Of a DNA stretch of 64,000 bases, positions 48,122-62,075 are shown piece by piece. Numbering within the stretch: position 1 is the first letter of the stretch; every line of letters begins with the position of its first letter. Below the pieces are notes generated by a model. It saw nothing but the letters and a program-made list of their open reading frames with translations. It made no database searches and was not told the DNA's origin. Made by a program: the position numbers and the translations under genes. The stretch is from Crotophaga sulcirostris (taxonomy: Eukaryota; Chordata; Aves; Cuculiformes; Crotophagidae): the NCBI GenBank assembly GCA_013397455.1, contig VYZB01000024.1, positions 1,574,905 through 1,638,904 of the forward strand, read 5' to 3'.

Positions 48122-51100
48122 ATTGGTGATTTAGCGACAGAAATGTTTTCCTGCTCTTTGCTCATGTTAGCCCTGCAGAGCAGCGTGGCTGAGGAAGGTG
48201 GTTTAACTCCTTTTCTGTGTTGTCAGCAGACTCATTTTTTGTACTCTAGTTGTGTGTGCACAGATGCTGGGACTGAGTGGGGTCTAGGATAGCCCAGGGG
48301 CTGTGCGCATCGACATCCCATTTGGTAGGGCTAGCCCATAGGGTGAGTACAGGCAGAGGCATGCTACGCTGTGTATGGCCCAGAAAAAGCATAGGCTCAA
48401 GATTCATATAGTCCAGATAAGTCCAACACTGTGCCCTAGTTAAATATATATTTGTGCAGTTTCTGGGCCAGAGCAACTTTGTCCTGCTCTGCAGCCAGGA
48501 GGGGGTTATGGATATCTGCCTGCCTCTGCGCATCCCAGAAGAGTTTGAATACCTGGCTTTGGTGAAGGAGTAGCTAGGGCATGGGAAGATCCTGCCATAC
48601 TCCCTTCACCTATGTGAAACCACAGGCTCCCCCAGCACTGGTGCAGAGCTCTTCCTGCTACTGCTACAGCAATCTTCTGTAACAGGGTCTGGGAATACCT
48701 ATTAGTGCTCAAGGATGCTTTAGGCTTTTCATTAAAATAGTTAAGGTAAAAGATGCTATATACTGTAAATACAATTCTAATCTGTGAAATCAGTAAAATG
48801 TTTCCAGTGCTTATGAAAATATTAATCAGAAACTGAAGGTGACTTCTTCCTTCCAGCTTTGCCTGCAACAAGTCTCGTTTGTCAATGAACACTACATAAT
48901 CACCTCACTGCCTCTTCCAGACTTTCCTGGTACAGGAATAAAAGTACAACATGCACCTATCCATAATTGTGCAAGATATGAGAGCACAACTAGTTTGGGA
49001 ATATTGTTAGCTAGGCCTCATTAATAAAATAAGGCTAATGATTTATTCATATCCAGGACAATAAGAGGACAATGTAGAGCAGTTACATTAATGGTAAGTA
49101 GATTCTTTGGGGGAAAAATGTGAACACTAATGAAAATTGGTTCTGTCTGTTTCAGTGTTTTGTATAAAACAGTGTGGGTGATTTTTCTGACCAAATCAGT
49201 ACATTAGGGACAGAGAATTCCCTGTTCTACATATCAAGATAGGAACTAGGAAATTATTCAGATTAATATAAGAATATATTATCACTTCAGTGCTTGAGTA
49301 ACTCTCCCAATCTCATTTCCCCACATGCAATCTTTTATTCTATCTTTTCACCCTCATTTTTCAGAAGCCTTTAACTTGCTACTGTAATTATGAATGCAGA
49401 CATTATTGCTGTGAAAATACCACTCTAAAAATGATCTGTGAAGACACTGTTTGAAATAGTTTCTATTTAAAGCTGATTTAGCTGTACTTCTGCTGTGCAA
49501 CATTATATAACGTGTGCCCTTCCGGAACGGAGCTGTAACTGTTTCAAACTACTGGTAGAAAAATTTTTGCAGTAGTGTGGACTTTCTGCTTGAAAAGCAG
49601 AGTACGTGAGCTCTGCAAAATCCATGTTCAATTATCAAGTAAAATCGTGGGGTTTCTTTAGTCACCTTCATGGTTATTTGGTGTCTAAATAGTGGCTACA
49701 TTTTGTTTGGGTTATTATTGTGGGATTCAGCAGTATCAGAGTCCTGAGCTGGAGAAAAATCACTCCAGTTCAGAGCAAGTGCCATGCTCACTGTATCCCT
49801 GTTCACAGCTGTCCCAGTACCAACCAAGAGCCACAAGCCCCATTTTTTTCAGTTGTTTTGCTGTACCAGTTGTATTGCAAACAACTGACCTATGAACTCC
49901 CTCTAGGATGAAATTTGGAACAAAAGAGACGATTGAAAGCCGTGAAGATCCCATGAGATCTCCTGAGCAAGCTCTGGTGACATGAAGGGTGTCAGATGAC
50001 CACGTGCTTGCCCCTGCCACCACGATGGTTTGAGCCGGAGCACTTTGTAACTGGGCTGCAGCACAACCATGAATGTGGCTCGTTGCAGTATATTGTCTCA
50101 TAAGCAATATCTCATGAATTAATTTTGAACTAGCATCTATGGTTGAATAAAAAAGAAGAAAATGCAAACACTCTTATACAGCCTAGAACACTCCTATAGT
50201 AATTCCACTGATGAAAAAATAGTTATTTTTTCTCCATATACTGGTCCTCTGTTACTATTTTTTTGACTAAATCTGTACTGGTGAATGAAATGAAAGAGGG
50301 TCAAGCAACTAGGTCTGAGACTTGGCCTGGTGACTTGGACTTGTGTGCGGCTTGTGTCCACACGCCACGCCCAAACTCTGTTTTCCCTCATAGAGGAGGG
50401 TTTCTTCCATTGTGCCTGCTAGGAATAATCCTAATTATTAGGAATAATTCTAATTTTTTCTCTCCATACTTTAACTTTCATTTTTTCTTATTTCTAATGT
50501 CATGTCATTCAGCACTGCTTGATGCAAAGGTTTACTACTTTAAAAAAATCCACAACTTTTCCACATCAGTCAATTTTTATTTTTCCTTTCTGCTACACAA
50601 CTGAAACCATTTTGAATAATTCCTGAATAGTAGGTAGTCTAGGGGAAAAAAAATGGGAGAAGGTGAAAATACACACTAACATAACAGTCAGTAGCAGAAA
50701 AATCAGATGATTGTGGAAGGAGAAAAGAGTTTGTTCCTTATTAAAAGAAAATATTTTACAGAGGAGAAAGTAGAAGGTCAAATCACATTCTTTGACCATT
50801 CCAGTGCTTTGTACTGGGATAAAGAAACTGTTGTAGTAGCTTAAACCATCATCGTCCTTTCTTTTAAGACTATTATTTTTCTACTAGGTTTGATAATATA
50901 AACCACAAAATTTAGATCTGTAATCTGTATTTTACAATATTATTGTACTCTGTGCATCAGGTTTTCAGTTAAACCTATTAATAATTACTATTATTGCTCA
51001 AGCTATAAAACCAGATTTTTGTTTTATACAAAGGGTCTGCCTCTGATCTCATTCTTGATTTATATACATATAAATCAGTGGTGGTTTGAGCCTCGTTGAA

Positions 51101-54100
51101 CTGGAGAAGTGGAGGAGTTGCCTGCAATGTCAGGCAGAAGAGGGAAAAGAAAAGATGTTAAATTGCTCTTTTGGCTGCCCTGTAAACCTGTCCTCTAAAT
51201 TATTGCATCAAAGTCCCAGGAAGCTGCACTGGTCAGAATCTAGTCTCAAGTCTGTGGTGAGGCCTAGCAAATCATCATGTAATGCCCTGCATGAGTGAAT
51301 GCTCTATGGGCTTTTGAATTGCCTATAATTCATCTCCTGGACAGGTTAACACTGCTTCTTTTTTAAACCCAGACCGGACCACAGGCACAAAGATCTGTCT
51401 TCTACCCTATGCCATCTTCTCTCCGTCACAAGACACAGGAACAACCTGCCCTGCACTCCCTTCTGGTGGCTTTTCCCAATGGGTTTTTGGATACCATTTG
51501 TTCTCTCATGATTTCACTATCAAAGGCATTCAATTTCTATTGAATGTTTCAGTAGATCTGTTACTCCAAAGCTCTCCCACCCACGCACTCTGACTGCGAT
51601 GGGACAAGAACCCTGTCTCATGCAGGTGCTGTGTATCTTTGTATGTCATGGCAAAGCTTGTTACTGGTGCATGCATTTCTAGCCTCGATGCCATCTCTTT
51701 CAGGTTTCTGCTCACTATTATGTCCAGAGAAATAAACTGATCTTGTTTCTTCAGATTTTACAGTTTGTGATGAAGCTGATGCTTCAGAATGTTTCTTTGC
51801 TGCAAATGCTGCAAGTCTTGTTCATCAAATGTTTTTTTTCTGCTTTGTTTACCTCTTTCTGTAGGTATCTGGAAAACATCAGCCAGTAACTTAATGTCAT
51901 CAGGCAAGTTTAGGTTTTCTCAGCACTTGACCGTCCAACCATTAGACTTCATGTTGCCTGTGCAGTTCTCCCCTGTATGTTTACTTCATACTTATTTTCT
52001 ACAACCAGAAATGGGTTACCTTTAGAAGATAACCACTGATTTCCACTTATAAATCAAACAGAGTTCCTCATTAAAACATCAGAAATTTTCAACTAGGGCA
52101 GAAAAATGAGGCCAAGAATTTTACTTTAAATTTTATGATGCTACAGAAGTTTAAAAGAACTTGGGAGAATTGTCATCAACAGTCACCTCAGTATGGCTAC
52201 ATTTTGGAAGTGGTGTGAACTTCAGGGTTTTGTCTTAACACCTGTTGTCTATAGTATTTAAGATGGCTGCAGCCAGTTTGGGACATGTAGAAGTTCATTA
52301 TAAATAATAGCTCTTAAAAAAAAGAAGCAGTGCTTTTAATGCAGCAATTAAATATCCACATTGTATAAAACACACCCATGTGTGTAATTATTTTCAACCA
52401 CAAAACTGTTGCTGCAATTTCCTTGGAAAAAAAAAACCAGATATTTTATTTCACAACCAGTCTATTAATGTTACTTTTTTGATGATGTTAATGAACTAAC
52501 TTAGTGGTTATTGTTAAAAGTTCTCTTCATCGTGGTTTTAAAAAATAAGTGTATGTGCACGGTACATTATATAAGGCAATTCAGTAAAGACAGTTCAACA
52601 TTTGAACATACTTACAAAGCAAATCATGCAAGATCATTGCAGAGAAACACACAAACGTAGCAACATAAGAATTCTGAATATGAAAACATCAGATTTGGAC
52701 AGATTGGGTCATATCAAAATGGTCAAAACTGTACTGTACACAACTGTGCAGGGTGAATATCTCTCTCTTTCCTCTACCCTCTCCCAACTTCAAGGCAATG
52801 GTACCCAGGGAAGTCAGGACTGAAACTGTTATTTAAAGTTCTGTGACTATGTTGTGCCTTACTGTCAAGTGAGCAGTCCTCCTCATCAGCTAGTTATCTA
52901 CAATTACAAGTAACTAAGAGGTATTTCTATGCAGTGGACAAGGAAAATGCCAAATTTCCCTTTACTGCCTTGGGCACATCACATAACTGTTGGATCCTCT
53001 TGCATGGTACAGAGGACTACGGGGAAGTATATAGTGTCTATCTGTCTCATTGTGAATTAGTGTTACCCCTTCGTCCCTCTGCATTAGAGGCTGCAAGGAT
53101 TTTGACTCAGTGCCACAGACTTTCTGTTAGTACCGCAATCCTCACGTAGTATCTGGACAAACTGATCTAAATACAAGAGCCCATCCCTCCATATAAATAG
53201 AATTGTCACAGCAGATCAGTTTTATTTACATCAAATTAAACAAAACTCTGCTTTTTGGCTGAGAGTTAATGACTTTCAGCCAAAAGCAAATTCTTACCCC
53301 TGAGTTATATAAACTGCCTTAAATAGGCTGTTTAGAATACAAAAGCTAACAGACACAGGGCTTCTGTGCAGTGACACTTCCAGGTAATGCTAGCAGAAAG
53401 ATCAGCTAAATACCACAGGAATGACAAAAATGATACTCGGTGGTGGATATGAACCCCTTACAAAGCCCTGTGAAGAGATACCAGACAGAAAGCTAAAGGT
53501 AGGAGACATTTATTTTTAGGCTCTTGGTTTTTAAGGAGAGCAAAGGAACCAAGAGGAGAAAACAGTGTCAACAGTTCACACAGACTCGCTTTTCATGTTT
53601 GGGAGAAGCCGAGCTAGACTGAAACTATAACTATGATGGGATTTAAGAGTAGACACAATAAAGGCAGCCACAATCTATACCCGTAACAAGGAAGGTCACT
53701 TCTAGGAGGTTTTGATGTAGTGAAACTTGAAAAATATATTCATTTTTTGCCCAAAGGCAGAGGCTGGCATGGCAGCTTGGGGACCTCAATGGTAATTGTT
53801 CCTAAGAGGAAAGAGAAAATGTTCCATAAAGTTCCAATTGCCTTTAAAAGAGAGAAACATTTGAAGGACTCTTCGGTGCTGTTCCAGGTTCAGTAGAAGG
53901 AAACCTCTCACATAGGGCTGCTTTCATCCGTAGGTGTTGCTGCAGTCAACACAAATTGCTGGAGAGGGGAATAGGTCAGGGGTGGAAGGAGGTTTTACTA
54001 TGACAGCAAACTGAAACCAGAATAAACAGAGATTAAAAACCAAACCCACATTTTTTCTGTTAAACTCTGAGCGTATTTAAATCCAAAAAGGTGAAAAAGG

Positions 54101-56500
54101 GGAGAACTGGAAAAGAGGCAGTGGGAGGAATTTTTTTTGAGGAGGTTGGTCTCTATCAGTTATTTTGTTGCATTGTTGATTAATTTAATTGAAGTATATA
54201 TAACTGAAACTGAAAAGGAAATAAGACTTCTTCAGGGACCCATTAATTTCTTAAGGATAAAGTGTTTGAAGGTTCAAAGGCTTTGTTAAAGCTTATTTTA
54301 AATTTAAAATTTCCATTGCCAAGGGATTGATTACCATTCTTGCTTTAACTTTGTCAAACAATAAGTTGATCCCAATCCCTTCAAAGTTTTATGGTGATGG
54401 AGGTACGATATTCTAATTGTAAAAAAAAAAAAAGGACTGTCTTCTATACTCAAGGACAGCTATTTCAAAAAAGGTCTACAAATGTTCTTTCAAATGTTTG
54501 AAATGTTAGAAACCATAGCACTTGTATCCACTAGTAAAAGTCACAGTATTTTGAAGTATCATAATTATTTTTCAATACCTTTTCTCATTGGGTAAACTAC
54601 GTAACCTCATACTTGTCAATATATTGGGGTATGTGCAGTGCTGGATAATAATGTAATTTCAAGCCATTTAGTAGAAATTACATCATCGTGAAAAAAGCTC
54701 TTGTGGCAGGCTGAGACTCCTGTTTTTCTGCTAAACTCTGTTTTTTTAATGTGACCTCATCACCCTGACTCGTTTTTCTCTCCTTTAACTGACATGTAGG
54801 TTTGTACATGTCCTGGAGCAGGACCAGACTTTTCTCTTACATGGACTGCTACAGTGGGACTCTCATTTTCAGTTTTTTCCTTATTTTCATCATAAACTGG
54901 CAAACAGAATCAATTCATATATGTGTATACACACACACGAAACACTAAGAAACACTTAAAAGATTTCTTCACATAAAAATGCAGTCAAGTAAATAATTTG
55001 GTCTTCAGAATTTTGATTTGTCAAAGAAAACTCAGATACTTGCTTTCAAATAATTATTTTTTTGTAATTTCAGGTAAAAGTTAATCTCTCATCGAAAAAG
55101 TAAACTTTCATCTAAAAAAAAACCAAGCAAACTAGTCAAGACTAAGATGACTTTTTATTTCTATTAAGATCGTAACTAAATACCTCAATTTTATTTCCAA
55201 GTCAAATCAAAGTGATTTATTCAGTATCTTACACCTCACTCGGTATGACTACAATTCACTCTACAATGGAGTAATTTCTAAAACTTTAGAATGCATTAAA
55301 GGGGACTCTTTCAAAACAAAAGTACATTTGGAACCTTGGTCGCATTTTTAAAATGAGAATAAAATATTACTGTTTAGTCTTAATTTTCTTCTCTCCAAAC
55401 GTTCTAAAATGGAACTGTTATTAAACATGGTGAGATGAGGTTGGCCTGAGCTGCAAAAATGTGTTTCTGCACTCCAATTTTGGATGGATTTTGTTCTGGC
55501 TCTCTTATCTGACATGGATGAATTGTTTTTTTGAGGCGGGAGGAGATGAGGACAGCAAGGGAGCCAACGACATAAAATGTTGGCAGTTCTTGAGATTTTA
55601 TTATGAGTCTCAAAATGTTTGATATTTTTCTTAAATCCTCATCTGTGGAAAGAAGCTATTAATGGCAGCCTGAGATCCCATTTTAGGAAAAAATTTTAGG
55701 CTTTGTGATTACAATCACTGGCATAACTCAGGAAAGTCAAACGCAGAGGCAAATGAAAAGCATCAAAATATACCATTTAAAGACTTTCTCCTGAATTTAA
55801 GCAATCAGTTCATGATATCTTTGGTTCCAGAAACATTAGAATTTGACAAAACAGCACGGTTTGCATGGATTGGAGATGGAGAGAGCAGCGGGGCTGACAG
55901 TGCCTGCTGGGGAGACGGCGAAGAAGCCCTGAGACCCCTAACACCAGCTGCTCCTCTCACTGTGTCCATGCACCAGCAATACTTCTATGCTTTTATATTT
56001 TGAGTGTTCTTTCCAGCCAGATGGGCTGTTATTTAAGCCACTGCCAACTCAGAACCTGAGGAAGGCAACATGCCTGCGCGTATTTCCTGGGAAGCCTCCC
56101 CATCATCCGGAGGTGGAGGGAGGCAGGATAAGTCTTTTAAAATGCATTAAATACGCAAAGTCACTGTTTACAGTCAGAAGTTGCTTTTTAAGATTTCATG
56201 AGTTCTTTATTTAAAGACAAGCAAACAAATTCAGGTCACCTCTTTATCCCACTTAATTTAGGAAGGCAACTTTTCACGTAGACTTTCCTCCTGCATTTTT
56301 CCTGCTGGAATTACAGTCATCTTGTGCACTGAATCAGGAAAAATAAGAAAGCGGGAAAGGCTGAAACTGGTTCATCTAATATTTTAGATGAATCTGCAAT
56401 GGTAGGGTATTCCACAGTGCTTTCCAATTCTGCAGAGCCTTTGCAAGACAAGCATCTCACCTGATGACTTGCACAGAAAGCCCCACAACAGGTTAAACAG
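48122..56500. other. Intergenic, no supported gene
   Basis: AT-rich, stop-rich sequence. Open stretches of 128 codons (48506-48892 minus) and 135 codons (49760-50167 minus) look random and lack domains. A short GC-richer patch at 55850-55960 and homopolymer A at 54421-54434 are the only compositional features. No RNA gene was recognised. Confidence 0.55.
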
Positions 56501-56519
56501 GGAAATTATTCTTTTCGCC

Positions 56520-56800
56520 TATAGGAAAGAATTTAAAACCATCTCAGGTTGCATGTTATGCTCAAGTTTTCGTCACATTTCCTCAACAACATGCATGTAT
56601 CATTAAGTTTGCTGGGATAAATTATAGCTGCTCTCCAAAGCATAGCCCCCACTTCACTGGGGCGTCAATGATTGTCTTGATGAATTACTTATCTACCCTG
56701 TTAGCCTTCTGTAATGAAGATAATTTGCATGGGTTGCTATGTCCTTAGTGACAAAACTACATTATAGAGGAGTACAAATAATATTTCATTGCCATATGCA
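56520..56800. promoter_or_regulatory. Candidate conserved non-coding element
   Basis: The block has no repeats and a dense set of developmental transcription-factor-like words: GGATAAATTATAGC, CAATGATTGTC (SOX-like), TGAATTACTTA, and the POU octamer ATTTGCAT at 56723-56730. It also keeps CpGs at 56581 and 56663. By eye it resembles a conserved enhancer of the desert. An alignment is needed. Confidence 0.22.
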
Positions 56801-58884
56801 GCTTATGGTGTAAACTAAGTGAATACACACAATGCCAGCATAGCAACAAGCTGGGAGGAATTTCAGAGGAGGGAACAGAAGGAAATAGTGTTCCTGGAAA
56901 GTATGTTTCACAAATAGAGCAAACAACGTATTTCTCTAATTCCTCATGACTCTTCCAGGTTAACTCTGATGCTAGTGAGGTTACTGAAGAAATGATTTAA
57001 GAAGAACGCAGGAAAAATGTGTCTTGGGTATGGAATTTCAAGGAAACAAAACCAGTGGACATTTGGCCAAGTATAATTTACTGTTTAAACTCCTCTGCTT
57101 ACTTTCCACAGCAAAGTTAATCTGGTACGAGCTCATGGTATGGTTTTGGGAGCATGAGCTTATTTCTGTTTTGCCTCAAACCTCTAAAATAGTGTTTCCA
57201 AGTTTAATACTTGCAGAGCCTGAGCGCACAAGGCTCATTTTGGGTGGGAAGAGGTGAGGGAGGGTCTGCGAAAGCAGGGCAGAGGGCAGAGGAGAGAGGC
57301 ATGGACAGCAGGGAGAAGCAGGCAGGGTGCAGCTAAAATGCATACACGTATATGTGCACAGCAGTGCAGCTGCAACCATATGTGTGCTTACACTGGTGCT
57401 TTCTCCGCTAAACAGCACATAAGCCTATTGTCTGTAATTAACAGCTAGAGCTGTGTGATGTCTGGGTGCCAGCACCGGCACATCAGTGTTTGCTCTGGGT
57501 TTGACTGTGCCCTTATAGAGGGCAGCCACGCAGGCCGGAGGGGTACGGGGAGAAACCTTTGGTCCTTAGATCTGCTCATGCACAATACACAGCAGAGCGT
57601 GTCTGGAAACAAGGGCTGTATTTGCAGTGTAGTGCTTGGAGAAAGTGAACGTGCAAGTGGGCCGGCAGGAAGGAGTTGGGGACCAGAGAAAACAGAAGCC
57701 TGAAGGGTCGGTGAAGAAGCCTCAGCTCCTCAGAAAAGCACAGGGACACATGGGTAACTTAAAGCTCATGCCAGGACACACTGATGCAAATTGTCTTATG
57801 AAATGCACCTCCTTCTCTGAGTTATTACAGCTTTGTGCTGTCTGTCAAATATAGAGGTCCGAACTGTCACTTTTTATACTATATCTGTTCTCATGCAAAT
57901 AATGAAGTACCATAAAAGCAGAACTGAAATATTTATTGTCCCCACTGAATAAAAAATATAAAATTTTCAGAGAAGTCTTAAACGCTGAAATGAGTGCCCA
58001 TACTAACTTCAGTTAATATGTGTTTTCTGGAACCTGAACATACCTATTTTCAGAGAAACTCACACACTTTTCAGGTAGCTGGAGCTGATGGATGCTGCTT
58101 GCTACAGAACGTGATAAATGAAAATATTCAAAAACCCTAATTTATTTTAGCGTAAAATCTACTTTTACAGCTTGAATATCTTCCTTGGCACTGAACACAA
58201 AAAGTGACAACCCACAATTATATTCTACTGGCTCAATGATAGCAGAAGTAATCTCTGGGTGATGACAGTGGCAAGGTGACTATGCCTTCAGCCACCTGCC
58301 ACTCCTGGAAGATGTTGTCTGTCTGCCTTCTTTCCAGCAGCTCAGATGTCGGTGTACTTACCCAGACTGCAGGAAACCAAGATGCAGGTTCTTTTCTGAG
58401 CAGATTTAAACCTACATTGTCAGCATTTCCCCACACTTTTGGTGGAGGTCTTCCTTTCTTCTAAAAATTAGACATTCACTAGGGCAAAGAGAGAAAAGAA
58501 CTCTATATCCTAATGATCCTAGTCCCATTGTGTCACTTGTAACTGCACTATTTGCGTCAGATATCCATCAAAGTGGGAACTGAAGTCTCCAATAGGCAAA
58601 ATATACCTGTGAATCTCTAGAGGCTTTCTCAAATGTGTGCCTATGTTCTGGCCTAGTGCAAAGCTATCCCTCCTCACACATTATCAGAAGGACAAAAGGA
58701 TAAGGCAGCTTTGGTGGCATAGGTGTTAGGGTTCAAATCACCTTTAAACAGAGTAAGAACCAAGAACTTGGGTTTTCTGAGTCTCTGCTAAGCACTGGAG
58801 GAGAGGATTAGGTGCCCAGCATGGTAACTAGTTGCATCGCAGGCACAACCGGCTGTGGATGTAGTCCTTTGCTTTAAGGTAGCT

Positions 58885-59230
58885 CTTACATATTAGTGTT
58901 TTATAAGTTTGCTAAAAACAGAACCAGCTGTGATCTATACTGGTCTAAGCATTTTAATGACTTTTGGCTAAACCTTCATAGCTAATAGTTAAATTGCCAA
59001 ATGCTCCATAAAACAAATATGCAAACAATTTGCTAGTTAATCATCTATCATAAATGGACGTACGCAGCTGGTGAGATATATAATTGCTGTTTCATCAGAG
59101 TTGGTACTTCATTTACATAATTCCCTTACTGATTTTAACATAGATTTTTTTTTGCAGAGAAACACAGAGAGTGAGAAATGCTAACATAATGTCTCATTAA
59201 ATGCAGCACGTTAAAGAGACAGTTCTGGTC
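58885..59230. promoter_or_regulatory. Candidate conserved non-coding element
   Basis: Contains TTAATCATCTATCATAAATGG, a run that combines PBX/MEIS-like (ATCTATCA) and HOX-like (CATAAAT) words, then a CpG pair in GGACGTACGC and a homeodomain-like CTCATTAAATG further on. The surroundings are plain AT-rich DNA. Support is motif density only. Confidence 0.22.
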
Positions 59231-60798
59231 ACAGCTGGTGGATAACAATAGTGATTTTCTTTGATGTATTTTTTAAAATAATTGAAATTTGTATATCTGC
59301 ATATTTATATATATGCATATATATGCATACATTGTTATATACTTTTACAAAATATTTGTATGTAGAAAAGGCATACAAATGTTTGTGTTAACATATTCAA
59401 ATTAAGATCTTTTAAAAGTGCAGAAAATAGGTCTTTTATGCAAGCAAGAAAGATAAAACATGAGCAATAAAATATAAATCACCATTTTTTTCTTTGATTC
59501 TTTTCAGTATTTTTGATTAAAGAGAATATCAGCTGCAGATAGAATCCAAGCCATACAAATTAATACGTTTTCTGGAAGAGCATAGTAAGCAGCTTAGTAG
59601 TGGTTGGTTTTGGTTGGGGTTTTGGGGTTTTTTTTTTTCAGAAAAATCCCAATTAAAAATGGAATGACATATTTTACTAGTGTTTTCTAGTGAAAGTGCT
59701 AGAAAAAATTATTGATAGCTTTTTTATTTTTTAGGTCTCCTTTTCTTTGTCAGACTCTAGAGAGCTGATGAAATTATTCTAAGACTAGAAACCTTTAATG
59801 ACAAGATGATACCTACCACAATTGTAGAAATAACAACAACAGCAAGAGTACCTGCAATACTCAGGACTGCTTTCTTTGAAATGTTCTTTTATTTGAATGG
59901 TAGCACACACATGTTTTCTGCATATTGACAGCATTTGAATTAGAGAAGCAAGATAAGGAGAGTAAGAAACACAACATGTGGTTTGTAAGTTAGTGGTTAG
60001 GGTATCTTTTTTGTTTGTTTTTTAAGTTTGAGTTGCCTGCATTTGCTCTTTTCTGTGCTCTGTTTTTCTAGATCCAAGCATGAAAGCTGGGAATAGGTTA
60101 CAGAAGACGACTCCTCATTACTTTGGGTATTACATTCATGCCTTCAGGAAACAATTTAAGTGCTCTCCTTTGTAAACTGTGCATTAAGGAAGCTGCAAAA
60201 TGTTTGGACTCTCTGAATTTATCAATATGGTTGGATGCCTTGTAAATTCCAGCTTCTGCATGGGTCTAGATTTTGGAGATATCTACAAGAAAGATGTTTG
60301 CATTCCCCTATTTTGCCTCCTCACTGGCATTTCATTTCATCCTGGTTCTTGAACTCCCTCTGCAATAACAAAATATTAAATTAGCTTCAGCACAATGCCA
60401 GAAGAAAAACATTGGAAAATGTGGTTTATTTTACCAGAGAATAGAACCAGTATCTATTCTTTTTTTTTTTTCTTCTCTTACCAAAGCTTTTTGATTTTCA
60501 TCAGAAAAAGCTGTCTTTCAAATGCTAGGTAAAAGCAGACTGCAGTTCCCAGCTGCTCTTTGCCTCTTAGATATAAAACTTAATTTCAGCTGAAGCTGAA
60601 TTCTGTACATCTACCAACAGTGGATGGAGATCATTGATGTTTCACTGGCTTTCAGTCATTATAACCTGACCTGAATTCAAAAAACTGATTGAATGGAGGG
60701 TTCTGTACCCTACTGTGGTTATTTCCATATACCTTACTTTAACATGCTGGTCTCTAAATTACATGCCTGTAAGCCCAAATATCTGACACTACAAAACA
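59231..60798. other. Intergenic, no supported gene
   Basis: AT-rich DNA with a TATATGCA-rich simple patch at 59299-59331 and T-runs at 59626-59638 and 60461-60471. No open stretch or repeat that I can support. Confidence 0.55.
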
Positions 60799-62075
60799 AT
60801 CATAGAATTGCAGAATCATAGAATGGTTTGGGCTGGAAGGGACATTAAAGATCATCTAGTTCAAATCCTTCTGCCGTGGACAGGGGCACCTTCCAATAGA
60901 TCAGGTTGTGCAAAGCCTCATCCAACCTGGCTTTGAACACCTCCAGGGATGGGGCATCCACAACTTCTCTGGGCAACCTGTGCCAGTGCCTCATCACCCT
61001 CACAGTCAAAAATTACTTCCTAATATCTAATCTAAATTTCTCCTCTCTCAGCTTACAGCGGTTACCCTTCATCCTATCACTATACTCCCTGATAAAGGGT
61101 ACCTCCTCATCTTTCCTGTAGGCCTCCTTTAAGTACGTGAAGGCTACTATAAGGTCTCAGCAGAGCCTTCTCTTCTCTAGGCTAAATAAGCCAAATACTC
61201 TCAGCCTATACTCATAGGGGAGGTGCTCCAGCCCTCCAATCATCTTTGTGGCCCTCCTCTGGACTCACCCAAACAGATCCATTTCCTTCCTGTCCTGAGG
61301 ACTCCAGAACTGAACACAGTACTCCGGTTGAGGTCTCACAAGAGCAGAGCAGAGAGAGAGAATCACCTCCCTTGACCTGCTGGTCATGCTTCTTTTGATG
61401 CAGCCCAGGATATAGTTGGTTTTCTAGGCTGCAAGTGCACTTTGCTGAGTCATGTTGAGCTTCTCATCCACCAGCCACCACAAGTCATCCTCTTCAGGGA
61501 TACTCTCAATCCATTCTCCACCCAGCCTGTATTTGTGCTTGGGATTGCCTCAACCCATGTGCAGGACCTTCACTTGGCCTTGTTGAACCTCATGAAGTTC
61601 GCACAGGCCTAGCTCTCAAGCCTGTCCAGATGTCTCTGGAGGGTATCCCTTCCCTCCAGCATGTTGACCACACCACACACCTTGGTTTCATCTGCAAACT
61701 ACCTGAGGACGCCCTCAGTCCCACTTTGTTGCCATCAAAGGTGTTGAACAACACCAGTCCCAATACCAATGCCTGCAACGTCACCAACATCCACTTGGAC
61801 ATTGAGCCGTTGACCACAACTCTTTGAGTGTGACCATCCAGCCAATTCTGCATACACTGAGTGGGCCATCCAACAAATCCATGTCTCTCCAATTTAGAGG
61901 CAATAATGTTTTGTGGGACAGTGTCAAATGCTTTGCACAAGTTCAGGCAGCTGATGTTGGTTACTCTTCTATTACCCATCAACACTGTAGCACCATTGTA
62001 GAAAGCCACCAATTTTTGTCAGGCACGATTTGTCCTTAATGAAGCCATGTTGGCTGTCACCAATAAGCAATGCCC
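60799..62075 (-). mobile_element. CR1 non-LTR retrotransposon, 5' truncated, with decayed reverse transcriptase frame
   Basis: Read on the minus strand, this is the last roughly 1.3 kb of a CR1 element. From 62060 down it encodes reverse transcriptase remnants, beginning with a QHGF-K-KSCLT-like block. A 140-codon frame at 62012-61590 then holds the KAFDTVPQNI block and the NWLDGHTQRVVVNG block. Frame changes and stops follow before the C-terminal part, which in other frames keeps ADETKVCGVVNMLEGRDTLQ-like and LGCIKRSMTSRSREV-like words. The 3' region ends at the low-coordinate side in two to three ATTCTATGATTCTGCA-type tail units (60799-60825). The catalytic FADD-type motif is altered and the frame is broken, so the copy is dead. 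It is visibly more diverged than the 29 kb copy. The 5' edge at 62075 is approximate. Confidence 0.93.
61590..62012 (-). pseudogene. Fragment of CR1 ORF2 reverse transcriptase (dead)
   Basis: This 140-codon open frame is the longest remaining piece of the CR1 reverse transcriptase palm region. It shows KAFDTVPQNI and the QRVVVNG block, then LVLGLVLFNTF in place of the usual GVPQGSVLGPVLFNIF block. After this the frame shifts: the conserved FADDTK block continues in another frame. It is part of the retrotransposon and not a host gene. Confidence 0.85.

Noticed and set aside
49760..50167. 135-codon open stretch (-)
   Set aside because: No domain, no conserved look, length compatible with chance in 64 kb on two strands.
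4370..56730. Several perfect POU octamers (ATGCAAAT or its complement) across the window
   Set aside because: An eight-base AT-rich word is expected a few times in 64 kb, so the count itself is not evidence; only local context was used.
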